Shown here one piece after another: positions 34,663-52,724 of a stretch of 64,000 bases of DNA (within the stretch, counting starts at the first letter, position 1; each line of letters starts with the position of its first letter). The translations under genes and the position numbers were made by a program. The DNA lies in NCBI RefSeq assembly GCF_003473485.1, contig NC_053048.1, forward strand, positions 51,023,755 to 51,087,754, in the 5' to 3' direction. The notes under the pieces are model-generated. The model was not told where the DNA came from, ran no database searches, and saw only the letters and a program-made list of their open reading frames with translations. Source of the DNA: Medicago truncatula (lineage: Eukaryota; Streptophyta; Magnoliopsida; Fabales; Fabaceae).

Positions 34663-34716
34663 TGGGCCGTTTTGGGCTTGTAGGCTGCAGAAAGATGTCA
34701 TCTGGATTCTGGCCCA
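34663..34716 (-). promoter_or_regulatory. Cluster of three site II (TGGGCY) elements
   Basis: TGGGCC at 34663-34668, TGGGCT at 34673-34678, and GGCCCA at 34711-34716 lie upstream of the 83-residue gene. Site II motifs bind TCP factors and are enriched upstream of genes for mitochondrial proteins and ribosomal proteins. Confidence 0.5.
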
Positions 34717-35050
34717 TCGTATGAAGAAAATTGCTCTTCTCACTTTTGATTTTGCTCATTCTCTTAATTCATAGTGAAAAATACTGAATTAAATGGATGA
34801 CAAAATCAAAAGTACAGACTAGAGAAGGTGGAGCAACAAATTCGGGTGTTATTTACAGAAAATGAGGTTTATGGAAGAATTATCTTTTTTTTTTTTTGGG
34901 TTCCACTTAATGATAAATAGTTATTGATGATACTCATTTAATAAAAAATAAATTGAGGTGTTGGTTAGAGGAATCGAGTGTTTATTAAGTATTTATTTTA
35001 AAATATAAAATAAATGATGTATACACGTGAGATTCACTTATAAACATATA

Positions 35051-35170
35051 AATAAATGGTCTCTACCGTTTTTGACAAAAAAAATAAAAAAATAGTCTCT
35101 ATTGTAGATGCAAAATAAATGGTCTCTACTATCTTTGACAAAAAAAAAATACTCTCTATTGTAGATGCAA
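35051..35170 (+). repeat. Imperfect ~60-bp tandem duplication
   Basis: AATAAATGGTCTCTAC ... CTCTATTGTAGATGCAA occurs at 35051-35112 and 35114-35170, differing mainly in A-run length. The rest of 34720-35585 is AT-rich spacer with no gene. Confidence 0.75.
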
Positions 35171-35597
35171 ATAGCTCTAACAATAAATGTTTTTACAAAA
35201 GGGTCTTATTCATCGTGGATGGGAAATTTCTTTTCTCATTTCTTAAATTTCTTCTAAACTTACTCGAATGAGAATGCGGTTCGGCACTTTAGTGACAATT
35301 AAATGTCGTTCGACAGTTTTTAAGTGGTTCAATCACTTTTAAAATTGATTTAACTTTTTTTAAAAATGTTTCTTCAAAAAAAAAAAACTTATCTTAAAAA
35401 TGGCAAACGATATTAAATTGCAACCGGAGAATCAAACGACAGTTAACTACCACGGTTGAGGGAAAAATGAAAATTTGAGAGGTGAAAAGAGTTTTTTTTT
35501 TTTTTGCTTTTTTTGACGTTAAGAGTAATTGGTATTGGGCCACCTTAGGTTTGCCTTAATTTTACATACTTTCTCATGTTTAAAACTAGTGTAACGC

Positions 35598-35614
35598 CCC
35601 GTGCCAAGCACGGG
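35598..35614 (-). other. Helitron 3' subterminal hairpin
   Basis: Perfect 7-bp stem CCCGTGC/GCACGGG with a 3-nt loop, eight bases before the terminal CTAG. Hairpins of this kind 10-12 nt from CTRR define Helitron 3' ends. Confidence 0.8.
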
Positions 35615-36349
35615 ATACATTTTATTTAAATTTTTTTAATATGATTTAAATTTTAACAGATTTTTTAAATATTATTGTTTTTGTTTCTTTTCATCCATAA
35701 TTTTGGCATTATGTGGTATTTTATCTTCGTATTTAAAATTGAACGATAAATAATCATTTATTGAGATCAAAAAGTTAAATTTTATAGATGACTATTTTTG
35801 TGAGAGTGATAAAATAATCAACAAAAGTACAATTAAATCCAAAATATAAAAACACTATAAATAATTAATATATTTCTAAAAAATTAACTAATTAGTAAGA
35901 GTTTGTATTAGCTTTGGTTTGTCAGTCATTCAATATATCAAATGGATATGATTACCTATGTTTTAATTTTTCACTCTTAATAAAATATTAATTTTTTACT
36001 TAATCACAATGATCTCTATGATCGCAATTATAAATAAAAAAAACCTAAATTCAAAATTTTAGTTACATCTATTATTTTTATTGGTTTCATAAATAATATT
36101 CATTAACATTATTTTTTTAATTTATCAAAATAAGCACATTTTTGAATAAAATTTACCTCATAAATATATATATATTTTGTATTTCATTAAAAAAAAAAAT
36201 GAATTTTTATGTTAAATTTTGAATATAAAAAAAGCATTAACAAATCATGTTTCGTTTTATATTTGTGAACAAAAAATAAGTTTAAAACACAAAAACAATA
36301 TTTTTAAAATAATAGGTTATCGCTAATTATTCACACTTAGGGAAACTTA

Positions 36350-37985
36350 ATTTTTGTATTTACTTTAGAATTTGTGTAAAGTTTAAGACATAAGTAAATT
36401 GTAAATTGAAAATATGGAAACTGTTTTTTTTTATTGAATTGTCAATACATGCAACAAAAACGATTTGTTCAATTGAAAATTGAAATTCCCAAGACAATAA
36501 AAGAGGTGCCGCATCACCATACAAAATAACATTATACCAAAAGGTGTACAAACTTTACCAAAATAGACCTGTAATAAAATAAAATAAAAAACCTTATTAA
36601 CATTCTTCAACTCCTCAATAGTGGTCCTAGGAGTAAGTAAGAGAAACTCCTCATTTACAGGTATGCGAGATGAATTTGGTAACTGGATCAATCCCGATGC
36701 AGGAGAATTTGTATTTGCACTAAGAAAGCTATAATAAAAAGTATCAATCAATAATATTATAACTTAAGAAAAAAAAATGTTATATTAAAAAAAATATATA
36801 TACCTTTTCCTTATTTCCTTTGTTTCACCCATTTCAGGATTGAATGTGATTCTAGTGTAAGAAAATGCATTTCGCAATGCTGGTTTTCCTATCATTAAGA
36901 TTCAAAAGTATATGAATCAAGTATATATATTCGTATAAACAAACAATCACAATTGCTAGTCATAAATTATTACCTTGAAACAATTTAACTTTTGTCAACA
37001 TAATGGCTACAACAGCATTTTGAGATTCACCGGAAGATAGGAAAGAGTTCAGCTCTTCAACATACTCTCCAAAAAGAGTACATTTAAAACGGTACGTACC
37101 TATTTGAAATTGTCAAAGATTATACAAATATTAATAAAAATACTATAATACAGGTCTTGAAAAATTACAATTACAAAAAAAATAAATTAAACCTACCCAT
37201 TTGAATCCAATTCAATGACATTCATTTTAGTTTTTACACCATCTCTTTCGTACTCTCTTTCAACTCCAACTCCAACTCCAATCATGACTCCTATTACATC
37301 TGCATATATAACACACATTAAAATATCGATGAAATTACTATTTATTATTAAAAGAATATAACGTACAATTGAATCATATTAAACAAAACATTTTATTAAT
37401 TCAATATATAAATTATTGTGTTATTTTTGTAAGCAAAAATAATATTTAAAAAAATCTACATGAAGAAAATTATAGTCACGTACCAACTAAGTAGTTGTTG
37501 TCGTAAGATTCATTGAAAACATGAGGTGCAGGTGTAAACGAATACACGTTTGTTGGGACCAAAACAGTTTTAGATAGTTTGACTTTTGTGTTGATTGTGA
37601 AATCCAGTTTGTATTCGTTGCATGATGGTCGATACGAACCACTGTTGCTAGCAACATTAAATGAGGAAATCGTGAACACCATTCCCTCTTGGAGTTGTTC
37701 CTTGAACTTGTAGATCAATGTTCTTCGTATAGACGCACCAATTCGATCACCCTAGATAAAAAAGTTGAGAACACTATACTTTAAACAAAAAATACTAAAA
37801 AAAAACAAAAAAGAAAAACGATATGAAAAAGGTACCTTTCGATTCATTAGAACCAACTCCATGAAAAATGGTAGTTTTTTATTTTTGTAGTCTTGACCAA
37901 ACCAAGCACGAACAACCCTCACAACCAATGTCCACGATTGTTTTCTTGGCGAAACATTAGAGATGAAGTTGTGTTTCGTTGACAT
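36350..37985 (-). pseudogene. RPA1-like OB-fold ssDNA-binding gene, broken (Helitron cargo)
   Basis: Exons by eye: 37836-37985 (starts MSTKHNFISNVSPRKQSW, choosing the family start), 37484-37751, 37197-37299, 36974-37099, 36804-36888, 36593-36728, and a doubtful last one from 36568. The translation follows replication protein A large-subunit-like proteins: first OB fold (LVVRVVRAWF, KLPFFMELVLM, GSYRPSCNEYKLDF), the VIGVMIGVGV-EREYERDG segment, then a second OB fold (YRFKCTLFGEYVEELNSFL, AVVAIMLTKVKLFQ, GKPALRNAFSYTRI). Exon 4 begins GTACGTACCG after its acceptor; the doubled GTAC shifts the frame. The C-terminal zinc-binding OB fold is barely recognisable (YNVILYGDAAPLLLSWEF near 36520). Such genes belong to Helitrons in plants, which fits its position inside the element. 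Confidence 0.75.
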
Positions 37986-38804
37986 TTTCCTTTGCAATAG
38001 AAAAATTACAGAAATAGTTTAGAATATAGATACCAGAGCACCAAAGAACAGAAAACGAATAACTACATTTTGTGATTGTTGTTTACTCATACCCAAAATC
38101 TCTACTATTTATATAGAAAAATAGTACCATAACGGTTAATATAAATTAATTATCAATTTGACCGTTTTAAAATTAATATTATCAACGTCTTTAATATTAT
38201 AAAACGTGCATTAAACGGTTAAATTATATTTCATGTAACGTACAAAAAATTAACTTCATAACATTTGAAATTTAATTTAATATTTAATAATATCTTATAA
38301 ATAATTATGTAATATAGTTTTGTAACAAACAAAAATTAATTATATAACCTTAAAAACTAATTAATACAATTAATTTTTTAATTAGTAGGTTAATGCCTTA
38401 GTGTAACGTCCCAAAATTCAAAATAGAATTTATTCAGTTTATTTATTATAATTTTGTAACCAACCAAATTTTGAATGTTACATATAAATGTTAATTGAAT
38501 ACTAATTAGATTAGTAATTATTTGATTTGTAACGTTCAAATTTTTATTGTAAAATATAAATTTTAATCGAAACAGTAATTATATTAATCATTATCTGATT
38601 GTAACCAACTATTTACTTTATGTACAATTTAATGTTAAATAAAAAACGGTTTTTAATAATAATTAAAATTATTAAGCTTGTATTAAAAATTAGGAGGAAT
38701 TTTGGGAACATATGCCAAGTAGGCTTTTGATGAGGTGGACATCCTTAGAGGAAAGGAATTTGAAATAGGCTATTTCTAAGAACTCTAAATTGTTAGTATA
38801 AAGA

Positions 38805-39815
38805 TTAATTTTCTCTTTTTGTTGAAAGAAATCTCTTTCTCCTTTACCATCACACCATAATTCATTGACTTTTGTTCAAAAAACTTTCTTGCACGAAAAG
38901 TTAAATCCACAAAAGCAGAGTGCATAGTGGGAGTCAAATAATTTTGTTTATGGTAAAGATGATTATTACGCATGTAACCGGAATAGGAGTGGGAAACAAT
39001 CATTGCATTGCATATGTTTGCACACTAGTTATCATACCACATAATCAAATGGCTTTCTACAATTGTCTCCCCTTTTACTTTAGATGTCTCTAAGTGATTT
39101 GTTATACCTCAACAATTTTAGTATGGCTCGAATCCCACCATGATAATATTACAAATTGCATCCTCTACCTATGATTTTACGGAATTTGGATTGCATAGTA
39201 GGCAATTCCGCATTCATGTGATCGACACATTGGTGGTTATTGGATGGAAATTGATTTTAGTTTGGTATCTTAATTATAAAAAATTAAAATTTAGGTGTTT
39301 AATCTTGTTCCAACAACCATCAATGTACCAACTATATATGTGAATGTGAGGATTGCCGACTACAAGCAATCCAAAATCAACTTTACGGTTGTAGGTTATT
39401 TAATTAAGAGAGGAACTTTGTAGGTTATTTAATCCCATCGGTTTTATGTTATCAAACCTTCACTAATTGGTTTTTTTGGTTGCTAAGTTGTAGCTATGTT
39501 TGGATGTCTAAATTAACATCAAAACAACTTAGGAGGATAAATAACTCAATTTATTTTTTTTCCCTTAGGTTCCCTCCTGGTTCGGAGTTAATCCCATTTG
39601 AGTCGTGTAGGACACTAAATATGAATACTTCTTTCAACTAAAATTCAAACTTTAATTTGTCACTTTGCGGGAGTCTAGCCCTTTTCGCTAGATCAAACTC
39701 CCATTTGTATAACTCAAAATTCTATCAAGTTGAAAAATGTCACAATCACGTCTTGCATTAAGTTTATGCATATCATACAGTGACAGAAATTATATTATAC
39801 ATTTTAAATATATGG
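38805..39815. other. Intergenic, no gene seen
   Basis: Spacer between the Helitron and the 3' end of the NPH3-family gene. AT-rich; the 67-codon plus frame near 39140 has no family features. The last few hundred bases are probably the gene's 3' UTR (minus strand). Confidence 0.5.
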
Positions 39816-42800
39816 TTATGAAACTGAGTGGCACCTTCTCTTTTGAAAAGGAAACCGGGACCGTGGTTGTGGACTAGACCTCCCAGTTCCACTGCCACGA
39901 ATACTGTTAATACGGAATAGAGCATTGAACTTTCTTAATTTTTGGGCAAATGATTTGAAGAATTTGCGTGCAGGATGTGTCTTCACAAGCTCTTGCTTCA
40001 TAGAAACATGATCTTTCTCCAAATCATTCAACCTCATTCTCATTCTTGTTACTTCAAGCTTCAGCTCTCGATTCTCTCTTCTTACCGATGCATAGTTATC
40101 TCTAGGAGAAATTGCTCCACTTCCTATACCACTCCCTGATCTTTGAGGAAATTGACCATGAATACCACCAAACAAGATTTGATTGTGTCCTCCATTCATC
40201 GCGTTTCGAAGCCTTATTTGTTCGTAGTAAAGAACTTGTACACCTATTTGAACTGGTAGCCTTTCATTTTGTGCGGCATGGCTGCATGCTTCTTGAGATA
40301 GTTTCTGACAATCAATTGTTTTGCTTAGGCGGTATCGCTCTGAGTCCTTAATGCTTGGATGAACCTATATGATAAATAAACCAACAATTTCAGTCATTAT
40401 TTACAAATCGAAGCAACAAGAGTTGAATCACAGTGTTGTGGCAGCAAGGCTGTTACTTAAGAGTTTAATAAGTATGCAACAGTGCAATCACACTGTCAAA
40501 ATTCTTACATGCAATAAAATTTTACTCTCTTGTTGTCTCATAATATTATTTTCTAACGTTATGGGCTATAAATAAACGTATGTGTAAAACATTTTTACAA
40601 GACAGAAGAGTAATGAAATTCTTAATAGTGTTTTCAATAGAAGAAACTCGATTTTGAGTTCTAACCTTGAGGAAGATGTCAACAGCTCGATAGAGTCCAT
40701 CGCTTGTAACGCGGGCATGATCCGGAAGTAGTTCTGCAAGTGCTATGAATTTTGATGGCAACAAGTTTGAGTCTAGTGCTACTTCAGCGAGAAAATTGTC
40801 AAGTAATTTGGATACCTTAAGAATTGAGCTTTGTTTTGGAGATCCAGGACTGTCAAATTCATACTCGTACATCATTTGATTTTCATCTCTGAAGTCACTG
40901 TCTTCATCATCCACCTCGTCCAAATTCAGAAAAGTAGAAAAGATCCTCAAAATTGAATCTATATCATACATTGTGTTGTGAGCACTCGAAGGTGAATTCG
41001 TTGGAATAAGTATGTCTTCAAGAATTGCCTGATCGAGTTGTAAACCAATTCGCCTCTCCAAATCACTTCTACAAGAAGTTGATACTAATGTTGCTATTGC
41101 AGTTTTCAATAAACATGAAAGAAATGCTATTGGAACTGAGCTTTTCCTAGATTGAGTTGGTAGTAAGCGAACAATAGTTTCAACAATGACCCTTTGTTTC
41201 TTCTGCAATTCTATGTCAAGGGAACTAACACTACTAGTCCCTTGAAGAGAATTATGTGCATAGTTTACCAAAATTTTGCTGATCAACTCTTGTGTTAATC
41301 CCTTCGATTTCATAACCGATATAACTCGTTCGAAGAAATCAAGACTGAGAACGTTGAAAGAGTTTCCCCACCAATCTAAGGGTGTCTCTGGTTCCATCAT
41401 TGATAATGTTTTAGAAGGAAAGTTGTGATCAAGTTTTAACAAACCAGAAGTTAGTTGCTCTTTGCATGCATTATTTGCAATTGCATTGATTAGCCTATTA
41501 ACAAGGTTGATTTCTTCTGATAAAGGAACAAGATTTTCACAATGGTGAAGAACATGTATAATGTTTGATGTGTTTGGGAGTACCGTTTCCTTTAGATATG
41601 ATTCAGCTCTTGTCACCAAATTCTTTTCTGAGAATTCTTCAGTCATATCAAGAAAATGAGATATACAATATAGCATAGCAATATTTGAGAGCGTGAATTC
41701 CACATTGATTCCATAGCAGAATTTTGCAGCTAGTTCAAATGCCTCTACACCACCTGGCACCGTCGGAAGACTAACGCGTGGAACTTTAGAATCTTTTGAT
41801 TCGGATAGCAGCTTCCTAAATCTTCCACTCCTAGAAACAAGAGGAAACTAGGGAAAAATAACAAGAGTTTAAGTACAAAGTAGTGAGAAAATATACATAA
41901 TGATGCATGAAAAGAAGCCACCAAGAACTCAAAAGCATAATGGAAACTACACATATTGATAGCAAAACTACATTTGACAGGAAAATTATCTGCTGATAAC
42001 ATACTATATAAGATGGATTTAATTCATATACAGTATCATTATAAAGATTTTTTTACGTTGTCAATCAATCATTATCGTCAGATCAATAAAAATGTGATTT
42101 TAATCGCAACTATTTCTTAAGTCACGCATATGATTGTTTGTGATTTGTTGACGGTTTAAAACCTTTTTTACCATCAGCGTATCGAAATTAAACTCATATA
42201 AAATTACTTAACCATGTATGTTCATAGCAAAGTTATAATGATCTACTTAGAAAATTGCCAACTATTCATTGCCACCTAACTTAGAATGTAAACCAGAGAA
42301 AACCATGTTGAATGTATAATTATAATATATCAGAATGGAAGATTGTTTTACTTTACCTTGTGAAGTGAATAGGTTGATGCTCCTACTTGGATGGTAAGAT
42401 CACTAGAGACATCAGATATTGGCCTGCAAAAAAAGACTCTTTCTGAATCACTATATACACGTAGACATGAAAATTTCAAAGCATGGCAAGGCATACATTA
42501 TTATTACCAAAAATTGAAATTTTCAGAGACATTGAAAGAGACTACTCTATTAGCAATAAAATGGTGCTAAATCTTTTCTTCTTTTTTTTTAATGGCAAAT
42601 GAATAAGAATAGCCTCAAAATGGTTACTTAAGTTTTGATTTCTGTATCAAAATAATATTTTAGGAATGGCTATTTCAATATAGTGGAACCCATTAATGCA
42701 AATAATTGGAGTTTCACGCTAGCATGGTCAAGTTGATTTCACAGTTGTCATGTTCTATGTGAAGCCAAAAAAAATGTCCATTGTCGGTGAGCTTTGCATT

Positions 42801-43414
42801 TCCAAATTCATTTAGGCCAAAGGCTAAAACAATAGTATGATAATAATTGATGGATAAAATACATCAATTGTTCACCATATAGCTAACAGATGAGGTCTAA
42901 ACCATTCACCATCGAGCATCATGTCATTGTTTGGTAAAGGACTACATCAGGGTCAAATTTTACATCTTAATTTTCCAATCTCAAGGTGTCCACCAACAAC
43001 GACGCGACATTAACACGTTTAGTTATATTTGACTACGTTTATTTTCTTAAATTGTTATCAATGTCCGTGTTTGTGTTGGTATTTCATAGGAAATTAGTTC
43101 ATCAACCATAATAGGATCAGAAGGGAGGTAAGACTCGTGTCATCTCATTCAAGTATTGTTGAATTTCATGAAACCTTGAAGTAGTATTATAGATATGAGA
43201 CAGACTTAGACACTTGCATGTTTCTGAATAACTTCTAGGAATATGTGTAAATAAATAAAAACATCTAGAAGTAGTAAGAATCCTTCAAAAAAAGAAAAAA
43301 AATAGTAAGAAAATTATAATACCATTCAGTGGCATGTCTTATGCTTGAACTTGGACGAAAAGTCCTTCTTCCTGAAACACTAGGCTTCAATTCACCAAGA
43401 GTTACAACTCCCAT
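39816..43414 (-). CDS. NPH3/RPT2-family BTB protein (At1g03010-like)
   Basis: Four coding exons, 43323-43414, 42357-42423, 40666-41847 and 39816-40364, join in phase to give 629 residues. The start MGVVTLGELKPSVSGRR is followed by WPISDVSSDLTIQVG, which opens the BTB/POZ domain (~37-135). The NPH3 domain (~205-480) includes DWWGNSFNVLSLDFFERVI and the signature around YRAVDIFL, HPSIKDSERYRL and DCQKLSQEACSHAAQNERLP. A coiled coil follows at ~540-575. The basic Ser-rich tail ends RRCHSVS. Family members are substrate adaptors of CUL3 ubiquitin ligases in phototropin signalling, auxin transport and organ development, usually at the plasma membrane. The last Ser residues resemble the C-terminal 14-3-3 site described in NPH3. 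The N-terminus recalls Arabidopsis At1g03010, from memory. It is transcribed divergently from the release-factor gene 1.4 kb away. Confidence 0.94.
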
Positions 43415-44854
43415 TTTCTCCACCAAACTCTTAGTCTATGTGTCTCTTCTAGTTCTTCCGACAGATACTGTTTTAAAAACAACTACTTCAGCTTCTCTAT
43501 TTTCTGTCAATGGAAAGTTGAAATGAAGTGAAAGTCACATGAACCAAAAGATTGTGTCATGGAGAAGACTGCAAGAAAATTCTTTATACTGAACCTAAAT
43601 ATATAGTAATCTAATTTAAGATGGAGGAAAATAAATGCAGGACACTTTTCAGTGAAAGGTGGTGAATGTGTGTGTGGTCTTTACTTTTCTTGACATGGTT
43701 AAGAAAATTGAAAGAATCTTATGAGTTGTTATAATGGCTCATTAACTAAAGGTACTTAAGTAAAGGCCAGCATAAATAACTACATTTATTATGTGTAAAG
43801 TTGGTTAAAGTGGAAATTAAAACTTAAAAAGCATATGAGTTGGATTGCATTGCATGTTATAATGAGGTACCACGTACGGTATACATAATGGACTTGTTCA
43901 ACTCATATACATGTATGAATTGAATTGGTGGAAAATTAGTGTGTTGCAATGTCAGAAAAGTAAGGTTAGATGAAATTGAAGAGTAAGATTAAAGACAAAT
44001 GTGTGGATTAAAATTTTAAATTATATAACACTGTGTCATTGCACATTTGCACTAAAGTTGTCATGAGAATTGCTCAATGTGACAACTGTTGGATGAATGA
44101 TGAACATGCACCACGGTGGTCATGATGAAAGCATTAGTTTTCTTTTGTTGAATGGCTCTCAATAGTTCGGTTGGAAATTATTTCATAATTTAATTAATAC
44201 ATTTTTTTTTGTTTTTTGTGGTTGTGGGTCATGTCTTCCTTTATTTTATTCCCCTTCAGAAATTATTACATGTTTCAAGCAATTGAACAGAACATCGAAC
44301 TGTTGATTCATCTGAATTATGTGGTTTAACTAATTTAAATGACTCGAATCAAAATAAAATTATGATCCAACTGTAAAAATAGCTATATTGTAATAAATAA
44401 TTTCAGTTCAAGGTTTAACCCAATCAAACGATATGGATTTGCTTTGAACATCAATTTGAAGAAAATAAATTAAATTTTATATTAATTTTAAATAAATTAA
44501 CAATTGTGATAAAACAAATATTTTAATAAATTAATCAGTTATGATTGGTTGACACTTTTTTCCTTAAATTAGAGTGCGTGAAGTTTAGTTCAACTAACAA
44601 TTAGGTTGAACAGTTTGATTCGGATCTGAAATTCTTCAGACTTCATAGAAAAATACTGGTAACATCTATTAACGAGAAGAGGTGTATAAGTAAAATGTAG
44701 CATATGAATAGGAAGTTGTAAAAAGATAAAGAAATAGAACAAGTGTCAGTCCAGCCCAATCCAAACAGAATCTCATCCTAACTGCAAGTAACAACCGTTG
44801 TCATCCGTGTATTCTAATACTACTTCTTTATCCATTGCTGTGAGTTTCAACACC
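43415..44854. promoter_or_regulatory. Divergent intergenic region between NPH3-like and APG3 genes
   Basis: 1.44 kb separates two start codons on opposite strands, so it holds both promoters and leaders. It is AT-rich, with no transposon that I can recognise. Individual core elements cannot be assigned safely. Confidence 0.5.
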
Positions 44855-51037
<6,183 letters not shown>

Positions 51038-51655
51038 AGTGCAGTAGATTTTTCCCATGTATATGGTGCTCCTGCTAGAAGAACTCTCCTGCATAACTTT
51101 CCATTAGGGAAAGATTTGCCATATATATTGTTTTCCTGAGTATGCCCAATCAATGGAAGTTTGACACATACCGAGTTGGTTGATAGTCAATGGGTAGATA
51201 CGGGCTGGTTTTACATGTGACAATGTTGGTAAAAATCTGTTTCATTATGTAAAGTGATGTATTAACCATCTAATTACATTTTGTGCTAAGTGCACTGTAA
51301 TGATTTTATGTGGTTCTGAACAGCAGATTCGATTCCCAGCTCCCTCAGCCTTGGATATTTATTGCTTTGGTTCAACTGAATGAATCCGAGAATCTGAACG
51401 GAATCAAAGTAACAAAGCTTGGAAATGAGAAATATTATTGGTGATGAAAATTTCATATTCAATATTTCTCACCATTAATAAATAAAATTGAAATCTAGTC
51501 CAAAAAAAAATAATTTAGTTACATCTAAACAGTAAATATATGTTTTAAGTAACTTATATGATGAAAGGATCTACAGATTTAGTAGAGATGGTGAGGGTTT
51601 GGTTAAGAGTGCTTGTCACATTTTCATGATACTCTCATTTTGTGATGAATGGAAA
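51038..51655. other. APG3 3' UTR and downstream spacer
   Basis: The first ~270 bp probably form the 3' UTR. The rest is AT-rich spacer with no feature. Confidence 0.4.
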
Positions 51656-51659
51656 GATG

Positions 51660-52060
51660 AAGGATATTGAAATAAATTGTGGTCAATGAATATTCTCCTT
51701 CATAAGCAACAAAAATTCATGTGGCGTTTAAAGATAAATTGTGTTCCGAATCAGAATCAGCCAAGACTTAGAAGCAAGAGAGTGAACTGTGTGCCTTACT
51801 GTGTGATGTGCCAAAATGTAACTGATTCAGATTGGCGTCTCTTTCATGAATGGCAGTTGTGAGCAATGCACGTGACAGAATCAGTTACAATAATAGGTTT
51901 GGACAGCACTGCCTGAGGGCTACTTGAAATGCAATTTAGAGGCGGCAGTCTTAGCAGACGTGTTTGCGGGTTTCAGCTGGCATTCTAATGATATCTATCT
52001 CGCTCGAAATGGTGCAAGTTGCAACATTGTTATGACTTCAGCAGAGGCCTGAGGAATTAG
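51660..52060 (+). pseudogene. LINE zf-RVT remnant
   Basis: The frame at 51677-51862 reads KFMWRLKINCVPNQ, then VNCVPYCVMC, then FHEW, resembling the zf-RVT segment of plant LINEs (x-x-WR-x5-LPT..., the CxxC pair, then H and a terminal F-x-C-P-like pattern). It decays into stops downstream. No RT or RNase H is intact. Confidence 0.5.
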
Positions 52061-52724
52061 AGAATCGTACTGAGTATGGTTCCTTGTTGCCAACCATACA
52101 TCTTTACTTTGGTTTGGAAAACAACTTTGTTACTGATGGTAGTGTTTCTTATAACAAAAAGAGAAATTATATAAAAATAAGAGCGCAAGGATACTCCAAC
52201 CCAAAGTACACCTCAACGTGCTATTAGGAAACCAAGGAAAATGAATAGAATGAATTGTTATTGATCAAAATGAGTCTTACAACTGGTATATATACTAATA
52301 ACTAAAAGTAGGATAAGCTATCATGGACAAACAATAGAGGAAATAAACCCTAAGCGCAAGTAACAGCTGACTAAGTGATGTTGCTATCAGCAATATCACT
52401 ATGTAATACTACATGCGAACATTAATCTATCTAAAAGATCAAACTAACAATTAAACCAATTGAAATACACTAAATTATATTTTCTAACCAACTGAAATAC
52501 ACTAAATTAGATTTTCTACCAACAAAGTATTCCACGACACAATTTTAATTGAAAGCTGCTCTTTAGACACTCATTTTTTGCTCTAATAACGAAATTATCT
52601 TACAACAGTTAACTATCATTTGTTGATCTATGCTAGTTAACTGTCGTTTCAGATCCAGACATGCATATATAGGAATAAAAAAGCTACTCCTACATTAGTT
52701 AAGTAAAAAAATAACCTATGAATT

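Larger units (their letters stand above)
35586..38804 (-). mobile_element. Helitron carrying an RPA-like gene
   Basis: On the minus strand the 3' end has a 7-bp hairpin (CCCGTGC TTG GCACGGG, 35598-35614), then GCGTTACA and a terminal CTAG followed by T. The proposed 5' end is TCTTTATACTAACA at 38804, preceded by A. So the insertion lies between A and T, as Helitrons require, with no target duplication. 3219 bp. Inside, on the same strand, is a multi-exon RPA1-like OB-fold gene, the class of gene carried by autonomous plant Helitrons. No Rep/helicase is present, so the element is non-autonomous. The 3' end is strongly supported; the 5' end is a best match and less certain, because a related GACGTTACACTAAG motif near 38400 could mark a second, older end. 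Confidence 0.65.

Noticed and set aside
44798-44854. Upstream extension of APG3 (frame open from 44798)
   Set aside because: No ATG before 44855; the extension would need a TTG start.
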